Origin: Spirochaetota bacterium
Lineage (GTDB): Bacteria > Spirochaetota > Spirochaetia > Treponematales > Treponemataceae
DNA length: 64,000 nt
Assembly (NCBI GenBank): GCA_023438065.1
Contig: JAEXRH010000006.1
Coordinates: forward strand, 1-64,000
Reading direction: 5' to 3'
In this document: positions 24,151 to 31,972 of the stretch, one piece after another
Numbering within the stretch: the first letter of the stretch is position 1
Layout of the letters: every line of letters starts with the position of its first letter
Position numbers and translations under genes: made by a program
The notes under the pieces: generated by a model
Database searches by the model: none
Seen by the model: the letters and a program-made list of their open reading frames with translations, nothing else
What the model was told of the DNA's origin: nothing

Positions 24151-25968
24151 ATGGCCAAAAAAACAGCTGATTACGACGAATCGAAGATCAAGACCCTGAG
24201 CTCGCTCGAGCACATCAGGCTCAGGACGGGCATGTACATCGGGCGTCTCGGCGACGGTTCCAATCCCGACGACGGTATCTACATCCTCGTCAAGGAAGTC
24301 ATCGACAACTCGATCGACGAGTTCATCATGGGGAACGGCAAGCAGATAGAAATATCGCTCGAGGGTAACAAGGTGACGGTGCGCGACTACGGCCGCGGCA
24401 TACCGCTCGGAAAGCTCGTCGAGTGCGTGTCGGTCATCAATACCGGCGCGAAATATAACGATGAGGTCTTCCAGTTTTCGGTCGGCCTCAACGGCGTCGG
24501 CACGAAGGCGGTGAACGCCCTTTCGAGCCATTTCCGCGTCATGGCGGTCCGCGACGGCAAGTGCGCCGAGGCCGTGTTCGAGCGCGGTGTGCTCAAGAGC
24601 GAGCGGAAGGGCTCGGTGAAGCCGAACGTCAAGAACGGCACCATCGTGGAGTTCATTCCCGACGAGAAGCTCTTCGGCGACTACGAGTTCAACCTCGAAT
24701 ACCTCCAGAAGCGCGTGTGGAACTACGCCTACCTCAACGCCGGTCTCACGCTCGTCTTCAACGGCGAGAAGTACGTCTCCGAAAACGGGCTGCTCGACCT
24801 GCTCGACTCGGAGATCGACAACGACCATATCTACCAGGTCGGCTACTATAAGGGAAAGCAGCTCGAGTTCGCGTTCACGCACACGAACAACTACGGCGAG
24901 GCCTATTTCTCGTTCGTCAACGGCCAGTATACCTCCGACGGCGGCACGCACCTTTCCGCGTTCAAGGAAGGCCTCCTTAAGGGCATCAACGAGTACTTCC
25001 GCAAGAACTTCAAGAGCGAGGACGTGCGCGAGGGAACCGCCGCCGCGATCGCGGTGAAGATACAGGCGCCGGTTTTCGAGAGCCAGACGAAGAACAAGCT
25101 CGGCAACACCGAGGTTCGCGCGTGGATCGTGAACGAGACGAAGTCCGCGGTCGACGACTGGCTTCACAAGAACACGGAGGCCGCGCGCCTCCTCGAGCAG
25201 AAGATCCTCGCGAACGAGAAGCTCCGCACCGAGCTCAACACCGTCAAGAAAGAGGCGAAGGAAGCGGCGAAGAAGATCGCGCTCAAGATCCCGAAGCTCA
25301 AGGACTGCAAGTACCACCTCGGCGACGCGAAGAAGGGCTCGGAGACCATGATCTTCCTCACCGAGGGAGACTCGGCGTCGGGTTCGATGGTCTCGAGCCG
25401 CGACGTCTATACCCAGGCGATATTCAGCCTCCGCGGAAAGTGCGAGAACATGTACGGCAAGAAGCGGGCCGACATCTACAAGAACGCCGAGCTCTACAAC
25501 GTCATGATGGCGCTCGGCATCGAGAACGACATCGAGGGCCTCAGGTACTCGAAGATCATCATCGCGACCGATGCCGATAACGACGGTTTCCATATCCGGA
25601 ACCTTCTCCTTACCTTCTTCCTCTCGTTCTTCGAGGAGCTCGTCACCTCAGGGCGCGTGTACATCCTCGAGACGCCGCTGTTCCGCGTGCGGAACAAGAA
25701 GGAGACGGTATACTGCTACAACGAGAAGGAGCGCGACGCGGAGACCAAACGGCTCGGCGCCGGCGCGGAGACGACCCGGTTCAAGGGACTCGGAGAGATC
25801 AACCCGAGCGAGTTCGGACAGTTCATCGGGCCGGACATCAGGCTCCTCCCGGTTACCGTGCAGAGCCTCAAGACCATTCCCGGCGTACTCGAGTTCTACA
25901 TGGGAAAGAACACGCCCGAGCGCCGCGAGTTCATCATGAATAACCTTCTCCCCGAGGTGGACGCGTAA
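24151..25968 (+). CDS. parE: DNA topoisomerase IV subunit B (ParE-like)
   Basis: In this 605-residue protein the GHKL ATPase has EVIDNSIDEF and the Gly-rich lid VGLNGVGTKAVNALS. A transducer domain has QTKNKLGNTEV, and the Toprim domain has FLTEGDSASG, ATDADNDGFHIRNLLL and the C-terminal GLGEINPSEF. It provides ATP-driven strand passage with the next gene product. It lacks the long insert of proteobacterial GyrB and pairs with a ParC-like subunit, so topoisomerase IV is favoured over gyrase. The next gene begins two bases after the stop, so the two are surely co-transcribed. There is no ribosome-binding site before the ATG, suggesting a leaderless start. Confidence 0.92.
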   Translation: MAKKTADYDESKIKTLSSLEHIRLRTGMYIGRLGDGSNPDDGIYILVKEVIDNSIDEFIMGNGKQIEISLEGNKVTVRDYGRGIPLGKLVECVSVINTGAKYNDEVFQFSVGLNGVGTKAVNALSSHFRVMAVRDGKCAEAVFERGVLKSERKGSVKPNVKNGTIVEFIPDEKLFGDYEFNLEYLQKRVWNYAYLNAGLTLVFNGEKYVSENGLLDLLDSEIDNDHIYQVGYYKGKQLEFAFTHTNNYGEAYFSFVNGQYTSDGGTHLSAFKEGLLKGINEYFRKNFKSEDVREGTAAAIAVKIQAPVFESQTKNKLGNTEVRAWIVNETKSAVDDWLHKNTEAARLLEQKILANEKLRTELNTVKKEAKEAAKKIALKIPKLKDCKYHLGDAKKGSETMIFLTEGDSASGSMVSSRDVYTQAIFSLRGKCENMYGKKRADIYKNAELYNVMMALGIENDIEGLRYSKIIIATDADNDGFHIRNLLLTFFLSFFEELVTSGRVYILETPLFRVRNKKETVYCYNEKERDAETKRLGAGAETTRFKGLGEINPSEFGQFIGPDIRLLPVTVQSLKTIPGVLEFYMGKNTPERREFIMNNLLPEVDA

Positions 25969-25969
25969 C

Positions 25970-28198
25970 ATGGACTATATCAAGAGCCTCTTCAACAAAA
26001 ACTTCCTCGAGTACGCGAGCTACGTAATCCGCGATCGCGCGATCCCGAATCTCGAGGACGGCCTCAAGCCGGTTCAGCGACGCATCCTCCACACCCTCTT
26101 CGAGATCGACGACGGCAAGTTCCACAAGGTCGCGAACGTCGTCGGCCAGTGCATGAAATACCATCCGCACGGCGACGCCTCGATCGGCGACGCCCTCGTC
26201 GTCCTCGCGAACAAGGATCTCTTTATCGACCGGCAGGGTAACTTCGGAAATATCTTCACCGGCGACGCCGCGTCCGCCGCGCGTTACATCGAGTGTCGCG
26301 CGACGCCGATCGGGAAGACCCTCCTCCACAATCCCGAGATTACCGAGTACGTGCCCTCCTACGACGGCCGCAACAGGGAGCCGACGGCCTTCCGCGCGAA
26401 GCTCCCGATCGTGCTCGTCATCGGCGCCGAGGGAATCGCGGTCGGCATGTCGACGAAGATCCTTCCGCACAACATCCGCGAGCTCATCGAGGCCGAAAAG
26501 GCCTGCCTTGCGGGAAAGCGGTTCCAGCTCTATCCCGACTTCCCGACGGGCGGACTCGTCGACGTCTCGGGCTACGAGGACGGGAACGGCAAGGTACTCG
26601 TGCGCGCCAAGCTCGATACCTCCGACGAGAAGCGGATCGTCATCCGGGAGCTCCCGTTCGGGAGCACGACCGAGAGCCTCATCGCCTCGATCGAGGCCGC
26701 CGCGCGCTCCGGGAAGATCAAGGTCTCCGAGATAAACGACTTCACGACCGAGTCGGTCGAGATCGAGATCAAGCTCCAGCGCGGCGTGTACGCGGCCGAC
26801 GCCGTCGACGCTCTTTACGCCTTCACCGACTGCGAGCAGTCGATCTCGTGCAATCTCCTCGTCATCAGGGACAACCTCCCCGTCGTCATGACCGTGACCG
26901 ACATCATCAAGGACCACGCGAAGAAGCTCGTGAAGATCCTCAAGGAGGAGCTCGAGCTCGAGAAGGCCACGCTCATCGACAGGCTCCACATGCGGACGCT
27001 CGAGCGCATCTTTATCGAGGAACGGATCTACAAGAAGATCGAGACGATGAAGACCGCCGAGGGCGTCATCGGGGCCGTCATCAAGGGCTTCGAGCCCTTC
27101 TCGAAGGAGCTTATCCGCGAAGTGACCGAGGAGGACGTCGACCGGCTCCTCAAGATACCGATCAGGCGCATATCGCTTTACGACATCAACCGGAACCGCG
27201 CCGAGGTCGCCGAGATCAACGCGCGCATCAAGGAGATCAACAAGCTCCTCAAGAACCTCGTCGAGTACGCGATCGCGACCCTCGACGGCATCCTCGCGAA
27301 GCTCGACAAGGCGAATACCGAGCGAAAGACCGTGCTCTCTCGCTTCACCAAGATCGACGTGAAGGAAGCGGTCACGCGCGACACGAGCCTCCGCTACGAC
27401 GAGGAGTCGGGCTATCTCGGCACCACCGTCTCAGGCGGCGTCGAGGTCCTCAAGGTCACCCCGTACGATCGCGTCATCGTCATGCGACGGAGCGGCGTGT
27501 ACACGGTCATGGACGTGCCCGATCGGCTTTTCGTCGACCGGAACATGCGCTACTGCGGCTTCTCGGAGAAGGAGATCCTCTCGAAGGTCCTCTTCACGAT
27601 CGTGTACCGCGACCCGAAGACCGGCCACCCGTACATCAAGCGGTGCCGCATCGAGGGCTACATCATGAACCGCGACTACCTCATCGTGCCGGACAACGTC
27701 GAGGTCCTCTATGTCGGGACCGCGGCGAAGTTCTCGTTCACCGTGCACTACGAGCAGAAGTCGCGCGTGCGGGTTAAAGAAGAAACCTTCAACGCTCACG
27801 ACTTCCCCGAGAAGGGCCTCAAGACCCTCGGCGTGAAATTGTCGTCGAGGCACGCCGTCTCGGTGACCGCCGACGAGGCCTCGGTAACGGGCGGCGGGCT
27901 CAAGAAGGCCGCGGCGAAGCTCGCGAACGCGGAAGCGAGCCTCTTCGACGAGGATGAGGAGGCGACTCCCAAAGCCGTAAAGGCGAGCGCGAAGGCGAAA
28001 GCGGGCGCCAAGGCCCCGGCGAAAAAACCGTCCGCGAAGGCGTCGGCTTCCGGTAAACCGAAGGCGACGGAGAAGGCGAAACCCGCGACGGGGAAAGGCC
28101 TCAAGGCCGCGGCGACGAAGATCGCGGAAAAATCGAAGGCCGATAAAAAGGGAATCGGCGCGAAGGGCGCGAAAAAGCCCGCATCGAAGAAAAAGTAG
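25970..28198 (+). CDS. parC: DNA topoisomerase IV subunit A (ParC-like) with Lys/Ala-rich tail
   Basis: In this 742-residue protein the N-terminal breakage-reunion domain has SYVIRDRAIPNLEDGLKPVQRRIL, YHPHGDASIGDAL and the active-site Tyr in AARYIECR. A coiled-coil tower region (about 360-440) and a short C-terminal beta region follow; no GyrA-box is seen, which supports ParC over GyrA. The last 100 or so residues (from about 640) are almost only Lys, Ala, Gly, Ser and Pro, resembling a histone H1-like tail that could bind DNA without sequence preference. It is directly downstream of parE with one base between the stop and the ATG, so translational coupling is likely. A strong terminator follows. 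Confidence 0.92.
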   Translation: MDYIKSLFNKNFLEYASYVIRDRAIPNLEDGLKPVQRRILHTLFEIDDGKFHKVANVVGQCMKYHPHGDASIGDALVVLANKDLFIDRQGNFGNIFTGDAASAARYIECRATPIGKTLLHNPEITEYVPSYDGRNREPTAFRAKLPIVLVIGAEGIAVGMSTKILPHNIRELIEAEKACLAGKRFQLYPDFPTGGLVDVSGYEDGNGKVLVRAKLDTSDEKRIVIRELPFGSTTESLIASIEAAARSGKIKVSEINDFTTESVEIEIKLQRGVYAADAVDALYAFTDCEQSISCNLLVIRDNLPVVMTVTDIIKDHAKKLVKILKEELELEKATLIDRLHMRTLERIFIEERIYKKIETMKTAEGVIGAVIKGFEPFSKELIREVTEEDVDRLLKIPIRRISLYDINRNRAEVAEINARIKEINKLLKNLVEYAIATLDGILAKLDKANTERKTVLSRFTKIDVKEAVTRDTSLRYDEESGYLGTTVSGGVEVLKVTPYDRVIVMRRSGVYTVMDVPDRLFVDRNMRYCGFSEKEILSKVLFTIVYRDPKTGHPYIKRCRIEGYIMNRDYLIVPDNVEVLYVGTAAKFSFTVHYEQKSRVRVKEETFNAHDFPEKGLKTLGVKLSSRHAVSVTADEASVTGGGLKKAAAKLANAEASLFDEDEEATPKAVKASAKAKAGAKAPAKKPSAKASASGKPKATEKAKPATGKGLKAAATKIAEKSKADKKGIGAKGAKKPASKKK

Positions 28199-28228
28199 AT
28201 TCTCGACTTGGCCTCGTATACAGGATAC

Positions 28229-28264
28229 AAAAAAAGCGTCCGGGTTTCCCGGACGCTTTTTTTT
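28229..28264. terminator. Bidirectional terminator after parC
   Basis: A perfect 9-bp stem (28236-28244 and 28248-28256) with a TTT loop is preceded by seven A residues and followed by eight T residues. It ends the parEC operon and, on the other strand, the ompA-fecR operon whose last gene stops at 28322. Confidence 0.9.
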
Positions 28265-28321
28265 CGGTAAAGCCTGTAACTGTCAGATTGACGATTCGCG
28301 ACGCGATAATCGCGAAGCGGC

Positions 28322-29026
28322 TCAATTGATCTCGAAGGTCGTGTAGGTTTGCACCATGGGCGGGGTCGTGTCCGCGCCAATATCGGGCGCTACGGGTGCC
28401 TGGCCCGGCATGGTCGAGAGAATGGGGGAGGTATTTTCGGTCATAGGAGTCGTGCTCAACGGGATGACCCGAAGCTCCGTGATCAGATGATTGACGGGGC
28501 TCGCGACGGCGCCGCCGATAATGGTCATCCGGTCTCCCGCATGGGCGCTGCGCTCCTGGCCGTTGGCGCCTTGAAACTGAACGGTGCCCTCATAGACGAT
28601 AAGATATTCCCCGACCTCGAGAACCGTTCCGCGCACGGACGCGGTCGCGACCGGGCTTTTCACCGAAAATCCGTTTTTCTTGTTGTTGAAGGAATTGACC
28701 TCCGCCTTGACGTTGCCGACCTCGAGATATACCTCGGTTTGGACGGTGTCCTCTTTCTCCACGAGTTGGTTGAGGGTCATTCTCGTCAGCGGCCTGACGG
28801 TGAGAATGGACGCTCCGAGCTTGACGGTCGCTTCGGATTTGAAACCGGTGGAGATCATGCTTCCGGCCTCGAGCGAATCGCCCGCCTTGAGCGCTTTCCA
28901 TGCCCCGTTACTCGCTTGTATCTCGACCTTTCCCGATACGGCCACGACCTGGCCGGCAAGCGCGAAGGCGGGGACGCCGGAAACGACGATCGCCGCGATA
29001 ACCGCGCACAGTTTTGCTATTCTCAT
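28322..29026 (-). CDS. FecR-domain secreted protein
   Basis: This 234-residue protein has a signal peptide (to about residue 24, AFALA), then a FecR domain (about 25-175). The domain shows the characteristic KVEIQASNGAWKALKAGDSL, ISTGFKSEATVKLG and the later VATASVRGTVLEV-type segment. The C-terminal 50 residues are Pro/Thr-rich. FecR domains act in envelope sensing and are found in spirochaetes near cyclases. AAGGAGG precedes the ATG at 29026. It is the last gene of a four-gene operon (ompA-like, unknown, beta-barrel, fecR) that diverges from a CHASE2 cyclase. There is no partner sigma factor adjacent, so classical FecI/FecR signalling is unlikely. Confidence 0.87.
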   Translation of the reverse strand: MRIAKLCAVIAAIVVSGVPAFALAGQVVAVSGKVEIQASNGAWKALKAGDSLEAGSMISTGFKSEATVKLGASILTVRPLTRMTLNQLVEKEDTVQTEVYLEVGNVKAEVNSFNNKKNGFSVKSPVATASVRGTVLEVGEYLIVYEGTVQFQGANGQERSAHAGDRMTIIGGAVASPVNHLITELRVIPLSTTPMTENTSPILSTMPGQAPVAPDIGADTTPPMVQTYTTFEIN

Positions 29027-29049
29027 AGGTTACCCTCCTTACTCTCTAA

Positions 29050-30237
29050 TTATAGATCAAAAACGGCCTTCAAAGAGGCCTGGTAGCGCGAATCTTCGTC
29101 TTTCGGGGCGTACATGATCCCTTCGCATCGGAGCCTCAGGTCGCTCCTGATAAGGAAGGTAACGCCGCCCGCGATCTCGTATCCCCGGTAGATCCCTTCG
29201 CCCGAAACGATCTCCTTGGGGAACATGAAGGCCCTGCAGGCAAGATCGAGATTGACGATATCGACGGGATTCCATAATCCCGAAAGTTGGGCCTTGAAGA
29301 GGTTACCGTATCCTTCCGTGAACAGGGCTCCCGCTTCCTGAAAGGTGATCGGGAGAAATGACGAAAAGGTCGCGTTCTCGGCCGAGGTATAGACGATCTC
29401 GACCGAGATCTTCGCTTTCGGCGTGGCGAACCAGTCGAGCCGTCCGAGGGCGAGATACGCGTTTTCCGAGTAATTCTCGTCGACCTTGAGGATTCCCGTT
29501 TGCAGAATCCCGCTGAGGGTCGCGTAGACCTTCGGCGTGAGGGGGCCGGATGCCGAGACGGTGCCGTACACGGTATGGATGGTCTGAAGGGTATCCGATT
29601 CGAGGGAATCGCGAAGGTCATACTGCCCGGTCCCTTCGACGATCAGGTCGAAGGTTCCGATAAGCTGCGGTATCTGGACCGTCGCCTTCCCGACGAGCCG
29701 CTTCGCGCCGAACGCGTAAAGATCGTCGGTCGCCATGTCGAGGTAGTCGTCCTGGCTCATGAGCGCGCCGGTCTTGCGCGCGTTGAGGAGGCCGGTATAT
29801 CCGACCATCGCGGCGACGTTGCCGAACGCGAAACTTCCGTTAAATTCGGCGCCGTCGATAGCCTGATTGACGATATACCCGGTGACGTCGGCCGTCCGGA
29901 TGCGTCCCGCGTCGATCGATACCTCGCTCCCGCTTCCGGTAACGGGTACAAACCTGAAGCGAAAGAGCTCGAGGTTGAGATAGGTCGTAATATCGCCTGA
30001 CTCGGCCTGACGCGCCCCGTAGAACCTTCCCTCGATCGCGAGGGAATTCCTGTTTTCCCCGTCGAGGGGCGCGGTCAGCCACAGGGCCGCCTGGTTATCG
30101 GTATACCATTCCGCTTCCTCGGCGTAGTCGAGCCCGACCTCGTTCGAGAGCTCGATTCCCCAATCGAGGGAAAACGCCGGCGCTATCGCGAAAAGGACGA
30201 GCGCGAGGGTTGTGGACGCTTTCGTGCGCGCGTTCAT
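29050..30237 (-). CDS. Predicted outer-membrane beta-barrel protein
   Basis: This 395-residue protein has a signal peptide (to about residue 23, APAFS). Alternating hydrophobic/polar beta strands ending in aromatic residues run through its whole length, finishing in ...SLKAVFDL, as in outer-membrane barrels. The domain family is not recognised by name. AGGAGG lies 7 bases before ATG 30237, deciding it over 30276; the ATG overlaps the upstream stop as ATGA. Co-transcription with an OmpA-like protein and a FecR protein suggests a channel or surface component of an envelope complex. Confidence 0.7.
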   Translation of the reverse strand: MNARTKASTTLALVLFAIAPAFSLDWGIELSNEVGLDYAEEAEWYTDNQAALWLTAPLDGENRNSLAIEGRFYGARQAESGDITTYLNLELFRFRFVPVTGSGSEVSIDAGRIRTADVTGYIVNQAIDGAEFNGSFAFGNVAAMVGYTGLLNARKTGALMSQDDYLDMATDDLYAFGAKRLVGKATVQIPQLIGTFDLIVEGTGQYDLRDSLESDTLQTIHTVYGTVSASGPLTPKVYATLSGILQTGILKVDENYSENAYLALGRLDWFATPKAKISVEIVYTSAENATFSSFLPITFQEAGALFTEGYGNLFKAQLSGLWNPVDIVNLDLACRAFMFPKEIVSGEGIYRGYEIAGGVTFLIRSDLRLRCEGIMYAPKDEDSRYQASLKAVFDL

Positions 30238-30755
30238 TTGGAAGCCTCCTGTCCTGCGAGCAATGCCTTGAGCCATCTCGGGTCGGGTTCCGGCGAATCA
30301 GGCCTTCTGGGCAGGGCGTCAGGGTAATCGGAAAGAAACTGCCTGACCGTCTTGATGAGGTCCCGGCCCGAAAGCGCGGTATCCGGATCGGTTCCCCGCG
30401 GCCAGAAACCGCGGTGTTTGAGTTCCTTGTACGCGTAGCGGGGATTCCCGGTGAGCGTCCACATGATGCCGCCCGGCAGCTGATAGTTCGTCATGAGGAA
30501 GTGGGATACCGCTTTCGGGGTCGCCGGATCGTTCATGGTGCCGTCCAGGGGGAAGGTGTTGAACCGGTCGCACCAGGCGTAGGCCTGGAACGGGTTGCCC
30601 TGAAAGCCCGCGCTCGAGGCGACGAGATAGGAAAAGTCGAGGGTGTTCGTTGCCTTCTTCTCGAGAATGAGCGATATCTCGGAGGCGCTTTGCGCGGCGA
30701 CGGGCAGGATCGCGACGAGGGACGCGATAACCAACGCGGTTACGGACTTTTTCAT
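30234..30755 (-). CDS. Hypothetical secreted protein
   Basis: This 173-residue protein has a clear signal peptide (MKKSVTALVIASLVAILPVAAQS, cleavage near residue 22). The mature part is rich in aromatic residues and Pro, with no recognised domain; one Cys is present (AWCDRF). Its ATG at 30755 shares a base with the upstream stop (TGATG), and its stop overlaps the beta-barrel gene, so it is locked into the operon. The role is probably periplasmic or surface accessory to the neighbouring OmpA-like and barrel proteins. The codon use is typical of the window. Confidence 0.7.
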   Translation of the reverse strand: MKKSVTALVIASLVAILPVAAQSASEISLILEKKATNTLDFSYLVASSAGFQGNPFQAYAWCDRFNTFPLDGTMNDPATPKAVSHFLMTNYQLPGGIMWTLTGNPRYAYKELKHRGFWPRGTDPDTALSGRDLIKTVRQFLSDYPDALPRRPDSPEPDPRWLKALLAGQEASK

Positions 30756-31837
30756 CACTCGGCCCCCTCATCAAGGATCACTATCTCGACGCGTCGATTC
30801 TTGCTCCGGCCTTGCGCGGTGTCGTTCGACGCGATCGGTTTCGAGCCGCCCATGCCGCTCGCGACGAGCGAATCGGCGGTACGGAAACCCGAATCGACGA
30901 GATACTGGGCGACGGCTTTCGCCCGGTCCGCCGAAAGCGCCAAGAGCTCCTTCTCGCTCGAGCCGGCGACGTCGGCGGCGTGCCCGACGACGCTGAGTTT
31001 CCGGTTCTTGAGCGCGCCGAGCATCTTCCCGACGTTCGAGAGCTTTGCCTTTTCCGAGGCGGTGAGCACGGCGGATTCGGCCTCGAACTGGATGTTCTCG
31101 ATCGACAGGACTATTCCCTCGTCCGCCTGCTTGAGCTCGACGTCGGCGACCTTCGTGCTCTTGATCTGGCTCGAAAGTTCCCTGATGTCGCGCTCGCGGA
31201 CGATATCGGTGACGGTCTTGATGTCCTCGCTCGTGTTTCGCGTCAAAAGGAGGCTCGAGCCGTTGACGAAGCGATACTGTATTTCCTCGGTCAGCGCGGT
31301 TTTCTTCGGTCCTCCGGATCGGTTATCCCAGAGAAGGTCGACGGATGAATGCCCCGAAAGGCGCGCGACCCCGGTTCGTTTGGCGACTGCCTTGGGCAGG
31401 ATCGTTAAGGGGTACCATTCGGCCCTGATCCGGTAATAGACGCGGTTTTCCGCCTCGGATAGCCCGAGCAGGGTATAGGTGACGGGCGCCTTTACCGCGA
31501 TCGGCTCGGGATAGCCGAACGAGGAAAGGTCGTACGTGACCGTGACGGTTTCTTTCCAGGATGCGCCCGTCTCGAGGGATCCGCGCGGGAACGCGGGCAT
31601 GGACTCGATCCAGGAAATGGTGCTCTTTCTCGCGGCCGCGTCCTCTTGCGAGAGCGTCGCGGTCAGGGACCTGGCCGGTTTTTCGGTTACGGTATCCGGT
31701 CCCGCCACCGATTCCGCGACGGTCATCCTGGTCTCGTATTGCTGGCCCGCGACGGACTTCCACGCGAGGGATTCCGCGCGCGCGCCGACCGTCGTGAACA
31801 GGGCGAGAACCGCACAAGCGGCGCTCAATCTCGTCAT
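30755..31837 (-). CDS. OmpA-family peptidoglycan-associated outer-membrane protein
   Basis: This 360-residue protein has a signal peptide (to about residue 21, ARA), then a beta-rich N-terminal domain (about 22-245) of unknown type. A C-terminal OmpA-like domain (about 250-355) has the family signature LSVVGHAADVAGSSEKELLALSADRAKAVAQYL (positions about 290-322) and SKNRRVEIVI, which binds diaminopimelate-type peptidoglycan. AAGGAG precedes ATG 31837. It is first of a four-gene operon (ompA-like, unknown, barrel, fecR) and only 135 bases from the divergent CHASE2 cyclase. It probably anchors the system to the cell wall. Confidence 0.87.
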   Translation of the reverse strand: MTRLSAACAVLALFTTVGARAESLAWKSVAGQQYETRMTVAESVAGPDTVTEKPARSLTATLSQEDAAARKSTISWIESMPAFPRGSLETGASWKETVTVTYDLSSFGYPEPIAVKAPVTYTLLGLSEAENRVYYRIRAEWYPLTILPKAVAKRTGVARLSGHSSVDLLWDNRSGGPKKTALTEEIQYRFVNGSSLLLTRNTSEDIKTVTDIVRERDIRELSSQIKSTKVADVELKQADEGIVLSIENIQFEAESAVLTASEKAKLSNVGKMLGALKNRKLSVVGHAADVAGSSEKELLALSADRAKAVAQYLVDSGFRTADSLVASGMGGSKPIASNDTAQGRSKNRRVEIVILDEGAE

Positions 31838-31905
31838 GTCTGGCTCCTTGTTTACATCGTTGCCTTCAAGTATACATCAGTCATACTCCAAAAAAAAGGC
31901 TTTCG

Positions 31906-31934
31906 TTGCGTTAGCATACCCTGAGTGTTATACT
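31906..31934 (+). promoter_or_regulatory. Promoter of the CHASE2 cyclase gene
   Basis: TTGCGT (31906-31911) and TATACT (31929-31934) are 17 bases apart. The predicted transcript starts near 31941 and carries AAGGGG before the ATG at 31973. Confidence 0.55.
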
Positions 31935-31972
31935 TTTCCTCATCTCGCGAACGGGAAGGGGCGACGCACAGT

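Noticed and set aside
24151..28198. Assignment as DNA gyrase (GyrB/GyrA)
   Set aside because: No GyrA-box is visible in the A subunit C-terminus and the B subunit is short, so topoisomerase IV fits better. A functional test would be needed to exclude gyrase activity.
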